Assembly: GCA_934593275.1 (NCBI GenBank)
Contig: CAKTQE010000062.1
Location: 1-11,430 of the forward strand
From: an uncultured Oscillospiraceae bacterium
GTDB taxonomy: Bacteria; Bacillota; Clostridia; Oscillospirales; Oscillospiraceae
Length of the DNA stretch: 11,430 nucleotides
Reading direction: 5' to 3'
Part shown: piece by piece, positions 5,822-11,430 of the stretch
Layout of the letters: every line of letters begins with the position of its first letter
Numbering within the stretch: the stretch's first letter is position 1
Program-made: the position numbers and the translations under genes
Notes under the pieces: generated by a model
Database searches by the model: none
The model's input: the letters and a program-made list of their open reading frames with translations, nothing else
Told to the model about the DNA's origin: nothing

Positions 5822-7435
5822 TTAGCCCCACAGAGCGGACAGCATGGGAATGATTTGCTTCTTCCGGCTCATGACCCTGGGCAGGAACACCGTATTGTCC
5901 TTGGGAGTCACGCCGAAAGCCTGCTGGATGGTGTCGTCATCGCCCACATAGAGCAGCTGGGTTCCCTCCAGCAGCACGTCCGTCAGCATGAGGATGACCA
6001 TGGTGAGGCCCTCTTTCTTGGCCTGACGGTTCATGTGGTCTAAGAACTCGGTTTTCCGTTCCAGCATACTGGGGCTGTCCACACAGGTGATCTGGGAGAC
6101 GGCGAAGTCGTGGCCCGCGATATGGAATTCCTTGTAGTCCGTAAACAACAGCTCCTGGGCGGTCTTGTTGCCGATGGAGCCGGAGAAAATGGCCTTGCCC
6201 AGCTCGTCCAGGGAGATATCCGCCATTCTGGCCAGCCGCTCCGCCATTTTCCGGTCCCGGTCCGTGCAGGTGGGGGATTTGAACATAACGGTATCCGAGA
6301 GAATGGCTGCCGCCATCATGCCCGCCATGCCCTTGGAGGGCATCAGCCCCCGGTCCTGGTACATCCCGGCCAAGATGGTATTGGTGGAGCCAACCGGCTC
6401 GTTGCGGACGTAAATGGGGTTGGTGGTCTGAATATCCGCCAGACGGTGGTGGTCAATGATTTCCAGGATCTCCGCCTCGTCCAGGCCCGGTACCGACTGG
6501 GCCGCCTCGTTGTGGTCCACCAGCACCACCCGTTTCCGGCGGGGCCGCAGCAGATGATACCGGCTGAGGACGCCTACGATTTTTTCGTTTTCATCCAGAA
6601 TGGGGTAGCAGGATTCCCGGTGTTTCAGCACCGTTTCCTTTACATCGTCCACCCGGTCTTCCAGATGGAAGCAGACCAGGTCCTCTTTCCGGCAAATCCG
6701 GCCAATAGGGGTGGACTGGAAAATCATCCGAGTGGCCCGGTAGGCGGCAAAGGGGGTGGAGATGACGCAGGTGGTGGTGGGCAGGTTCCGCAGTTCCTCG
6801 TCCAGCTCCGCCTGACACAGCACCACGGCGGTGACGTTCATTTCCAACGCCCGACGAATCATATCCGGCTGATGGCCGCAGAATACAATGGAATCCTTTC
6901 GGCTCCACAGCAGACTCTCCCGGTTCTGGGGCAGGGCGATGGTCACCTTGCCGGAAATGGTATCCACCTGGTCTCCGGCCTCGTTCAGCACCCGGCCCTC
7001 CAACACGGACAGCACATTGAACAGCGGCACATCCGCCAGTTCCGCACCGGCAATCAAATCCATATTGTAGGTGGCAATGTAATCCCGGGACAGCATTCCG
7101 TAGAGGGTACCGTCCTCATTGGCAACCGGCAGGGCGGGAATGCTGGGCTGGGCCTGGAATGTTTTCCAGGCCTGGGCCACGGTCACGTTGGCATCCAGCA
7201 CCGGCGGGGTATCGAAATCCAGGTCCTGCACCTGGGTGTACATGCTGTTGATACGCTTGGGGGGTTCAAAACCGAACCGGTCCAGCACCAGCTGGGTCTC
7301 GTCCGACACCCGGCCCAGGCAAGCGGCCTTGTATTCCCGGTCTCCCAGGGCGTTGCGCAGGGCGGCATAGGCCATGGCCGCCACAATGGAATCCGTATCC
7401 GGATTCCTGTGTCCAGTCACATAAATAGGGTCCAT
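5822..7435 (-). CDS. ppaC: Manganese-dependent inorganic pyrophosphatase with CBS-DRTGG-CBS insert
   Basis: Family II pyrophosphatases hydrolyse pyrophosphate to phosphate in the cytoplasm using Mn or Co. The 537-residue protein carries the DHH-domain metal and active-site residues GHRNPDTDS (His9, Asp13, Asp15), VDHNE (Asp307, His308), DHH (328-330), ILSDT (Asp381), and the C-terminal DHHA2 signature SRKKQ (523-527). Between the first and second groups is a regulatory insert: CBS domain (about 74-125), DRTGG domain (about 126-245), second CBS domain (about 246-297). In characterised CBS pyrophosphatases, AMP and ADP inhibit while ATP or diadenosine polyphosphates activate. Length and order match this subclass, about 230 residues longer than simple family II enzymes. 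A strong AGGAGGAG site precedes the ATG. It starts 36 bases after the asparaginase stop with no terminator between, and ends 2 bases before holB. Confidence 0.96.
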   Translation of the reverse strand: MDPIYVTGHRNPDTDSIVAAMAYAALRNALGDREYKAACLGRVSDETQLVLDRFGFEPPKRINSMYTQVQDLDFDTPPVLDANVTVAQAWKTFQAQPSIPALPVANEDGTLYGMLSRDYIATYNMDLIAGAELADVPLFNVLSVLEGRVLNEAGDQVDTISGKVTIALPQNRESLLWSRKDSIVFCGHQPDMIRRALEMNVTAVVLCQAELDEELRNLPTTTCVISTPFAAYRATRMIFQSTPIGRICRKEDLVCFHLEDRVDDVKETVLKHRESCYPILDENEKIVGVLSRYHLLRPRRKRVVLVDHNEAAQSVPGLDEAEILEIIDHHRLADIQTTNPIYVRNEPVGSTNTILAGMYQDRGLMPSKGMAGMMAAAILSDTVMFKSPTCTDRDRKMAERLARMADISLDELGKAIFSGSIGNKTAQELLFTDYKEFHIAGHDFAVSQITCVDSPSMLERKTEFLDHMNRQAKKEGLTMVILMLTDVLLEGTQLLYVGDDDTIQQAFGVTPKDNTVFLPRVMSRKKQIIPMLSALWG

Positions 7436-7471
7436 AATCTCCTCCTTTTTAGGGTTTAAAGGTACATTCTG

Positions 7472-8467
7472 TTACTGTTCCAGGGTGATCTCCCCGGCCA
7501 GATCTTTTGCGAAAAGAGCGGTGATCTGCTTCTGGTCCAGCCCCTGGCCCAGGCCCCACATGAGCTTGGTATAGGCGGCTTCCGAGGTCATGTCCAGTCC
7601 TTGGATAACTCCCAGTTCCAATAGCTTCTTGCCCACCTGGTAGACCCGCAGGTCCGCGCTGTCATAAAGGCATTGGGTGGTGACCACCACGGAAATCCCG
7701 TCCTCCACCGCCCGACGGATGCCCCGCAGGCCCTTGTGCAGCACATTGACCCCGCCGAGGCCAAAAGCCTCAATGACGATGCCCCGGTAGCCCATGGCCG
7801 CCAGCATGTCAAATACCGCCGGGTTCAGGCCGGGGGTCAGTTTCAGCAGAAACACATCCCGGCAAAGGGCAGGCTCCAGCCGCGCTTCCCCCACCGGGGC
7901 GCGGAGCATGGTTTCATCTACCAATAGCCCCCGGTTTGTCACCGTGGCCACATATCTGGCATTGATGCTTTCAAAAGCGGAAAAGCCGGAAGCCCGGACC
8001 TTTACCGCCCGACAGCCCAGCATGACTTTCCTGTCAAAGGCCAGAAACACCCCGGGATACCCGGAAGCCGCCATGGCAAAGGCCGTCCGCAGATTGGAGG
8101 GTCCGTCAGACAGAAAATCCGTCAGGGGCAGCTGGGAGCCGGTAAACACCACCGGCAAGTCGATTTCCGGCAGCTGAAAGGTCACGGCAGAGGCGGTATA
8201 GGCCATGGTATCGGTGCCATGGGACACCACAATGCCGTCAAAGCCCTTGCGGTTTTCAAAAATCGCCCCGGCGATCAACTGCCATTCCTCCGGGGTCATG
8301 TTGGAGGAATCCAGGCAGATCACATCTTTCACGGTAATGTCATAATAAGACCGCAGCTGTTCCAGCTCCCGCTCCATAATACCGCTGTGCTGAGGCTCCA
8401 ACCCCTCTCCCCCAGGGACACAGGCAATGGTTCCGCCGGTGGTCAGCAGCAGAATGTGTTTTTTCAT
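7472..8467 (-). CDS. ansA: L-asparaginase, type I (cytoplasmic)
   Basis: Hydrolyses L-asparagine to aspartate and ammonia. The 331-residue protein begins with LLTTGGTIA (nucleophile Thr13), followed by DSSNMTPE (53-60), the second active-site block VSHGTDTMAYTASAV (81-95, Thr85 and Asp86), FTGSQLP (108-114), and a lysine at 156 (AVKVRAS) in the place of the catalytic lysine of bacterial asparaginases. No signal peptide is visible, which argues for the cytoplasmic AnsA type over the periplasmic type II. The start at 8467 has GGAGG 5 bases upstream; an in-frame start at 8530 would lie within the promoter. First gene of a run with ppaC, holB and ricT, under its own promoter. A related amidase activity cannot be excluded from sequence. 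Confidence 0.93.
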   Translation of the reverse strand: MKKHILLLTTGGTIACVPGGEGLEPQHSGIMERELEQLRSYYDITVKDVICLDSSNMTPEEWQLIAGAIFENRKGFDGIVVSHGTDTMAYTASAVTFQLPEIDLPVVFTGSQLPLTDFLSDGPSNLRTAFAMAASGYPGVFLAFDRKVMLGCRAVKVRASGFSAFESINARYVATVTNRGLLVDETMLRAPVGEARLEPALCRDVFLLKLTPGLNPAVFDMLAAMGYRGIVIEAFGLGGVNVLHKGLRGIRRAVEDGISVVVTTQCLYDSADLRVYQVGKKLLELGVIQGLDMTSEAAYTKLMWGLGQGLDQKQITALFAKDLAGEITLEQ

Positions 8468-8501
8468 AATTCCTCCAACAAACAGAAAATCTCTACGTAG
8501 C

Positions 8502-8530
8502 ATTATATCCCTAACCATAGGAAATAGCAA
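8502..8530 (-). promoter_or_regulatory. Sigma-A promoter of the ansA-ppaC-holB-ricT run
   Basis: On the minus strand, -35 TTGCTA (8530-8525), a 17-base spacer, and a consensus -10 TATAAT (8507-8502). The predicted start is near 8495, about 28 bases before the ansA ATG. It immediately follows the terminator of the preceding gene pair, so it defines the start of the transcription unit. Confidence 0.8.
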
Positions 8531-8545
8531 GTATTTTCTGCAAAA

Positions 8546-8572
8546 CGAAAAACGCCTCCCGGGAGGGAGGCG
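8546..8572 (-). terminator. Intrinsic terminator of the DUF4160-DUF2442 pair
   Basis: CGCCTCCC (8553-8560) and GGGAGGCG (8565-8572) form an 8-bp GC-rich stem with a GGGA loop. On the minus strand it is followed by TTTTTCGTTTT. It lies 18 bases after the DUF2442 stop codon. Confidence 0.88.
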
Positions 8573-8590
8573 AAATAGAATGGAGCGGAA

Positions 8591-8884
8591 CTACATTGCC
8601 ATGCTCTCATAGGCATAGCTGTCACGGTAAACGGTTTCCGGCGCAATATCAATTTCTCCATTGTTCCATGTGATCACACCATGAAACAAAACCGGGTTCA
8701 TAAATATCTGTTCATCCGCCAGGGGCGCAAATGCAGCCCCCTCCAGAACCGTTGTATCAAACAGTCTTTTTTCTCCTGTTGAGAATGTTACAAGCATCAT
8801 GCCACCGCGCAGAGGCTTCACCTGTGCGACCTTGATGCCCTCCTGCATTTCTCCGGCATAGCAAATATCATTCATAACGTACAT
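8591..8884 (-). CDS. DUF2442 domain-containing protein
   Basis: A 97-residue protein with the DUF2442 pattern: KVAQVKPLRGGMMLVTFSTG (residues 18-37), EKRLFD (38-43), a short hydrophobic region, and the terminal signature WNNGEIDIAPETVY (73-86), which resembles the family's usual W-x-NG-x-DI-x-PE-x-LY. The biochemical role of the family is unknown to me. The ATG at 8884 is chosen because GAGGTGAT lies at ideal spacing; GTG 8893 and ATG 8875 are in frame but less well placed. It begins 10 bases after the DUF4160 stop, and its ribosome binding site overlaps that stop codon, so the two are co-translated. It is followed by a terminator. Pairing with DUF4160 is a recurrent arrangement in bacteria. 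Confidence 0.85.
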   Translation of the reverse strand: MYVMNDICYAGEMQEGIKVAQVKPLRGGMMLVTFSTGEKRLFDTTVLEGAAFAPLADEQIFMNPVLFHGVITWNNGEIDIAPETVYRDSYAYESMAM

Positions 8885-8894
8885 TCCGATCACC

Positions 8895-9161
8895 TCAATT
8901 CATGGGCGGAATCTTGTCAAAATGCTCACCCTGAACAGCAAGATTCCACGCCTTATACGCTTCTTCCTCGTGGAACGCAAGCCAACCTGTTACGATTTTC
9001 AACTGCTTCCGTGGAAGCGAACCCGCCAGTAATTCCCCGTCTATTGCGATTGCGGCTTCATATTCTCCATAATAAACGTGAACGTGCGGTTTGTTATGCT
9101 GTCCTGTATCCCGAAACAGCATATAAATAACCATTCCACCAAAACGGCTTAATTCCGGCAT
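8895..9161 (-). CDS. DUF4160 domain-containing protein
   Basis: An 88-residue protein matching DUF4160: MPELSRFGGMVIYMLFRD at the N-terminus, then HNKPHVHVYYGEYEA (22-36, with the characteristic PHVHV histidines), the short AIDGELLAGSLPRK (39-52), and a C-terminal helix ending in LAVQGEHFDKIPPM. No enzymatic function is established to my knowledge; clustered histidines could bind metal or act catalytically. The start at 9161 is set by the family N-terminus MPxxSRFxG. The best nearby Shine-Dalgarno-like run (AAGGGG) is rather far, about 12 bases, so an upstream GTG four codons earlier is possible. First gene of a two-gene cassette with DUF2442, with its own promoter and lower GC than the neighbours. 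The pair looks like a toxin-antitoxin module in layout, but this is unproven. Confidence 0.85.
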   Translation of the reverse strand: MPELSRFGGMVIYMLFRDTGQHNKPHVHVYYGEYEAAIAIDGELLAGSLPRKQLKIVTGWLAFHEEEAYKAWNLAVQGEHFDKIPPMN

Positions 9162-9218
9162 GGTAAAACACACCCCTTTGTTGTGAAGTGAAGCTGGGAT
9201 AGCATCTATTACATCATT

Positions 9219-9247
9219 ATGATACCAAAAACCTGTCTGATTCTCAA
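9219..9247 (-). promoter_or_regulatory. Promoter of the DUF4160-DUF2442 pair
   Basis: On the minus strand, -35 TTGAGA (9247-9242) and -10 TATCAT (9224-9219) have a 17-base spacer; each matches consensus at five of six positions. The predicted start near 9212 gives a leader of about 50 bases. Confidence 0.6.
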
Positions 9248-9336
9248 TAGAGATTCTGTAAATTTTTCGCAGTCCCCTTTGTGTCGGGTGGCGGTTTGAA
9301 GTTGAAAAACGTATCAGTGAAACCGCAGGGAAGAGC

Positions 9337-9593
9337 GTGAAAATTGACAATTGACAATGGACAATTGACAATTATTGGAGCGACCAACGTTGTTCACTTG
9401 TACCAGTCCGTTAGAGTCCGTAGGGGCGGTGCTTCGCGCAGCGAATCAAAATCTATTGATTGCCGGGGGCAATCACACCATAATTCCATCGGCAACCTGC
9501 CGCCCGCCGCGTTTCGAATACAAGCTGTTTATATGAACGGTATCTCCTGCCCTATCCGCAAATAACTGTCCACTGTCAACTGTCAACTGTTAC
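9337..9593. mobile_element. MITE-like element with heptamer-based terminal inverted repeats
   Basis: The left end has four tandem heptamers (TTGACAA 9344-9350, TTGACAA 9351-9357, TGGACAA 9358-9364, TTGACAA 9365-9371). The right end has AACTGTC, CACTGTC, AACTGTC, AACTGTT (9564-9591). Reverse-complemented, the right end reads GTAACAGTTGACAGTTGACA and aligns with the left end GTGAAAATTGACAATTGACA in register; the odd heptamer (TGGACA-type) is also at the same place. Each right-hand heptamer differs by one A-to-G change. The interior holds a GTAGGGGCGG segment and a hairpin, and no plausible coding sequence. No target duplication is obvious. No transposase is encoded, so it would be non-autonomous. 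The right repeat contains the stop codon of the DUF2284 gene. Confidence 0.65.
9457..9475. repeat. Internal hairpin of the MITE-like element
   Basis: TGATTGCC (9457-9464) pairs exactly with GGCAATCA (9468-9475) around a GGG loop. It is not followed by a T run on either strand, so it is not an obvious terminator. Confidence 0.55.
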
Positions 9594-10135
9594 TTATCTC
9601 CCAGCAACACACATGCCGTATACGCCAGCGTATTGGGTCCGTGGTAATAGGGGATGTGGGCTGCGGTGCAGGCGGTGCTGACCAGTAGGCCGTAGCCCTC
9701 CATGGAGGCGCAGGCGCGGTCCGGGAAGCGGCAGGGGGACGGGTAGGCACAGTTTCCTTTGCCGCAGATGCGGCAGCCGCCGGTACCCAGGCACAGGGCG
9801 GTTTTTTCCTCCTCATGCACCCGGTCTGCCAGGGCGTGGAAGCGGCGGTTGTGGTCTTCTTCCAGTTCCAGCATCCCCTCAATGTCAAAGGAATCCTCCA
9901 ATTGGCCGACGGACTGCACCAGCAGTCCCCAGGTCTTTTCCCGGATGCGCTGGGTACAGGTTTCCAGATCCCCGCACTCCGGGGGACAGGTCCAGTTTTT
10001 GCCGTAGGCGTGGCACTTGTCCGCGGCGCACATGGCCCGCACTTCTTCCTGGGGCGTCAGGGCCTGGGGGTCGATAAGGGCCACCTCCGTAAAGCCCAGC
10101 TCCCGGGCATACTGAAACCAATCTTCACGTGTCAT
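9590..10135 (-). CDS. DUF2284 cysteine-rich, predicted metal-binding protein
   Basis: The 181-residue protein carries thirteen cysteines in the arrangement of DUF2284: MCAADKCHAYGKNWTCPPEC (Cys36, 41, 50, 54; then 60) and LGTGGCRICGKGNCAYPSPC (Cys121, 124, 129, 135), followed by Cys142 and SMEGYG (144-149). The spacing suggests binding of metal or Fe-S clusters, which is the usual description of the family; no reaction is known to me. The ATG overlaps the stop codon of the upstream activator gene by 4 bases (ATGA, 10132-10135) and has AGGAGG 7 bases before it, so translation is coupled. This links it to corrinoid-dependent methyl transfer by context. Its final codon abuts, and its stop codon lies within, the right terminal repeat of the MITE-like element, so the extreme C-terminus may have been altered by insertion. 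Confidence 0.88.
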   Translation of the reverse strand: MTREDWFQYARELGFTEVALIDPQALTPQEEVRAMCAADKCHAYGKNWTCPPECGDLETCTQRIREKTWGLLVQSVGQLEDSFDIEGMLELEEDHNRRFHALADRVHEEEKTALCLGTGGCRICGKGNCAYPSPCRFPDRACASMEGYGLLVSTACTAAHIPYYHGPNTLAYTACVLLGDK

Positions 10136-11430
10136 ATCCCATCCTCCTCAAAGGTCAGGCAGTCTACATATTGGTCCTGAAATTCCGGCAGTGCCGCCAG
10201 TTCCAGAAATTCCGTTTCCGATGCCAGGCGGGTGGCGTAGGCGAATTCCTCCTCACAAAGAGCGCAGAGCTTGGCCCCGGCTCCCGCGGCGTTGCCGATT
10301 GGCTGGATCTTCTTTTCCAGCACCGGGGGGATCATGCCGATTTTGCAGGCGGACACCGGGTCTAAATAGTTGCCAAAGGCCCCGGCCAAAAGCACTTTTT
10401 GAATGCTGTCTACTTCAGCACCCAGGTGTTGGGCCATGAGTTCAATGCCCGCCCGAATGGCGGCCTTGGCCAACTGGACCTCCCGCACGTCCTTTTGGGT
10501 CAGGGTCACATTGTCACAGAGCCGGTAGTCGCCCCCCTCCAGGTGGCCGGTTTCGTCCAGGTCTCCGGTTTCCAGCAGCACCGCCACCAAATCCAGAAGC
10601 CCTGAGCCGCAAAGGCCCAGGGGGGGCTTGTCTCCGATGACGTGGTATTGGACTTTTCCATCCTGCAGGAATACATGATCCACAGCACCCTCAGCCCCCC
10701 GCATGCCGCAGGAGATTTTGGCCCCCTCAAAGGCAGGACCGGCGGCGGTGGAACAGGCCAAGGCCCGGTTTTCATTTCCCAGCACCATTTCTCCATTGGT
10801 GCCGATGTCAATGAGCAGGGTCAGCTCCTTTTGCTTGTCAAACCGGGTGGCGACCAGGCAGCCCACGGTGTCGCCGCCTACGAAGCCCGCGATATTGGGC
10901 AAAACCCGCACCGTGCCGGAAATGGGCAGCAAGGTTCTTGCCGGAACCTCCCGGGCCGCCCGTTCTTTGGGCATATAGGGGGGTGTGACCAGGGGTTTGG
11001 GGTCCAGGCCCAGGAGCAAATGGTGCATGGCCGTATTGCCCACCACAGCCCCCCGGGTGATATTTTCCGGGGCGATGCCCGCCTGGTTTGCAACCTGCCA
11101 TGTCAAAGCATCCAGAGCATTCACAATGGCACCCTGCATCTCTTTCCCGCCACCCTCCAGCACATACTGGATGCGGGAAATCACGTCTGCCCCGTACTGC
11201 CCCTGGGGGTTGAGGGTGCTGGCCTGGGCCAGCAGATCTCCTGTCTTGCCGGAGAGCAGATAGGCCACCACCGTGGTGGTGCCGATGTCCAGGGCCAGCA
11301 CATACTCGTCCTTCCCATCAGGGGTGCAAGGCGCCCCTTGACCTCCGGTGAGAATCTGGGCGGCGGAACGCTCCGGCAGGGTCACGGTCATGTCCCTGTC
11401 CACAATAGTCTGACAGGCCAGGACGATTGC
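10132..11430 (-). CDS. Corrinoid-protein reductive activator, RACo-like (ASKHA domain; partial 5')
   Basis: RACo/RamA-type proteins use ATP hydrolysis to re-reduce inactive Co(II) corrinoid proteins to Co(I) in methyltransferase systems. The visible 432 residues start inside the gene: the frame is open to the window edge and reads AIVLACQTIVDRDMTV, fitting the end of an N-terminal 2Fe-2S ferredoxin domain with its last cysteine. The ASKHA ATPase core then shows LALDIGTTTVVAYLL (first phosphate loop), GNTAMHHLLLG, the second phosphate loop LLIDIGTNGEMVLG, STAAGPAFEGAKISCGM, and the adenosine motif LAGAFGNYLDP. The C-terminus has no cysteine cluster, which fits RACo with its 2Fe-2S domain rather than RamA with its C-terminal 4Fe-4S clusters. 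A GTG at 11403 is in frame but is not the true start. Corrinoid methyltransferase genes would be expected to the right. It is coupled to the DUF2284 gene. Confidence 0.9.
   Translation of the reverse strand, partial: AIVLACQTIVDRDMTVTLPERSAAQILTGGQGAPCTPDGKDEYVLALDIGTTTVVAYLLSGKTGDLLAQASTLNPQGQYGADVISRIQYVLEGGGKEMQGAIVNALDALTWQVANQAGIAPENITRGAVVGNTAMHHLLLGLDPKPLVTPPYMPKERAAREVPARTLLPISGTVRVLPNIAGFVGGDTVGCLVATRFDKQKELTLLIDIGTNGEMVLGNENRALACSTAAGPAFEGAKISCGMRGAEGAVDHVFLQDGKVQYHVIGDKPPLGLCGSGLLDLVAVLLETGDLDETGHLEGGDYRLCDNVTLTQKDVREVQLAKAAIRAGIELMAQHLGAEVDSIQKVLLAGAFGNYLDPVSACKIGMIPPVLEKKIQPIGNAAGAGAKLCALCEEEFAYATRLASETEFLELAALPEFQDQYVDCLTFEEDGI

Noticed and set aside
6110..7459. Long open frame (449 codons) on the plus strand
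   Set aside because: It is antisense to ppaC over nearly its full length. Its residues are Gly/His/Gln-rich with no recognisable domain, and long antisense frames are common opposite GC-rich genes.
9173..9281. CCCCTTTGT occurring twice in the DUF4160 leader region
   Set aside because: Two 9-base matches about 100 bases apart, one upstream of the promoter and one near the ribosome binding site, are too little to call an operator.
9291..9326. GCGGTTT and AAACCGC pairing across 22 bases
   Set aside because: A 7-bp stem with a long loop and no T tract is too weak to call a terminator for the DUF2284 gene.
9162..9371. N-terminally extended DUF4160 frame starting at 9371
   Set aside because: The extension runs across the promoter and the MITE-like left terminus, and the family N-terminus (MPELSRFGG) begins at 9161.
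9344..9565. Open frame of 73 codons within the MITE-like element
   Set aside because: It is built partly from the terminal heptamers, has no ribosome binding site and no recognisable protein pattern.
9344..9591. Heptamer repeats considered as a CRISPR array
   Set aside because: The units are 7 bases, contiguous and in inverted orientation at the two ends, with no spacers of regular length and no cas genes.

Overview
The window reads as chromosomal DNA from an anaerobic Firmicute of the class Clostridia, most likely the Oscillospirales group. This rests on family content: a RicT/YaaT homologue, a DegV/FakB lipid-binding protein, a CBS-DRTGG family II pyrophosphatase, a RACo-type corrinoid activator, strong AGGAGG ribosome binding sites and sigma-A-like promoters. 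Most of the window is GC-rich. Two stretches, about 1-2460 and 8590-9340, are visibly richer in A/T. Every gene is on the minus strand except one small regulator at 2061-2393, so the layout below is best read from right to left. No RNA gene, CRISPR array or full insertion sequence was seen.

Right end (11430-9590): a corrinoid-protein reductive activator (RACo/ASKHA family) is cut by the window edge. It overlaps a DUF2284 cysteine-rich protein by 4 bases (ATGA), so the two are translationally coupled. Just past the DUF2284 gene is a MITE-like element of about 257 bp (9337-9593) with heptamer-based terminal inverted repeats. The stop codon of the DUF2284 gene lies inside one of these repeats.

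Middle right (9247-8553): a promoter, then a compact DUF4160-DUF2442 gene pair, then a terminator. The pair is a self-contained cassette of unknown function that resembles a toxin-antitoxin module in architecture only.

Centre (8530-3417): a sigma-A promoter with a 17-bp spacer precedes a four-gene run: type I asparaginase, Mn-dependent CBS pyrophosphatase, DNA polymerase III delta' (holB), and RicT with a long charged tail. A hairpin terminator follows, preceded by a cluster of GTAGAG repeats. holB-ricT is a familiar pairing; asparaginase and pyrophosphatase in front of it are less so. A DegV-family gene follows with its own promoter, whose -35 box sits inside a hairpin sequence. It ends at a bidirectional terminator shared with the convergent regulator gene.

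Left end (2410-1): an XRE-family repressor gene (+) is divergent from a 579-residue polytopic membrane protein with GT-C glycosyltransferase-like features (-). Between them lies a perfect 15-bp inverted repeat placed at the predicted transcription start of the membrane protein gene, the expected position for a repressor operator. At the extreme left a further minus-strand gene begins with a clear promoter and ribosome binding site, but only six codons are inside the window.
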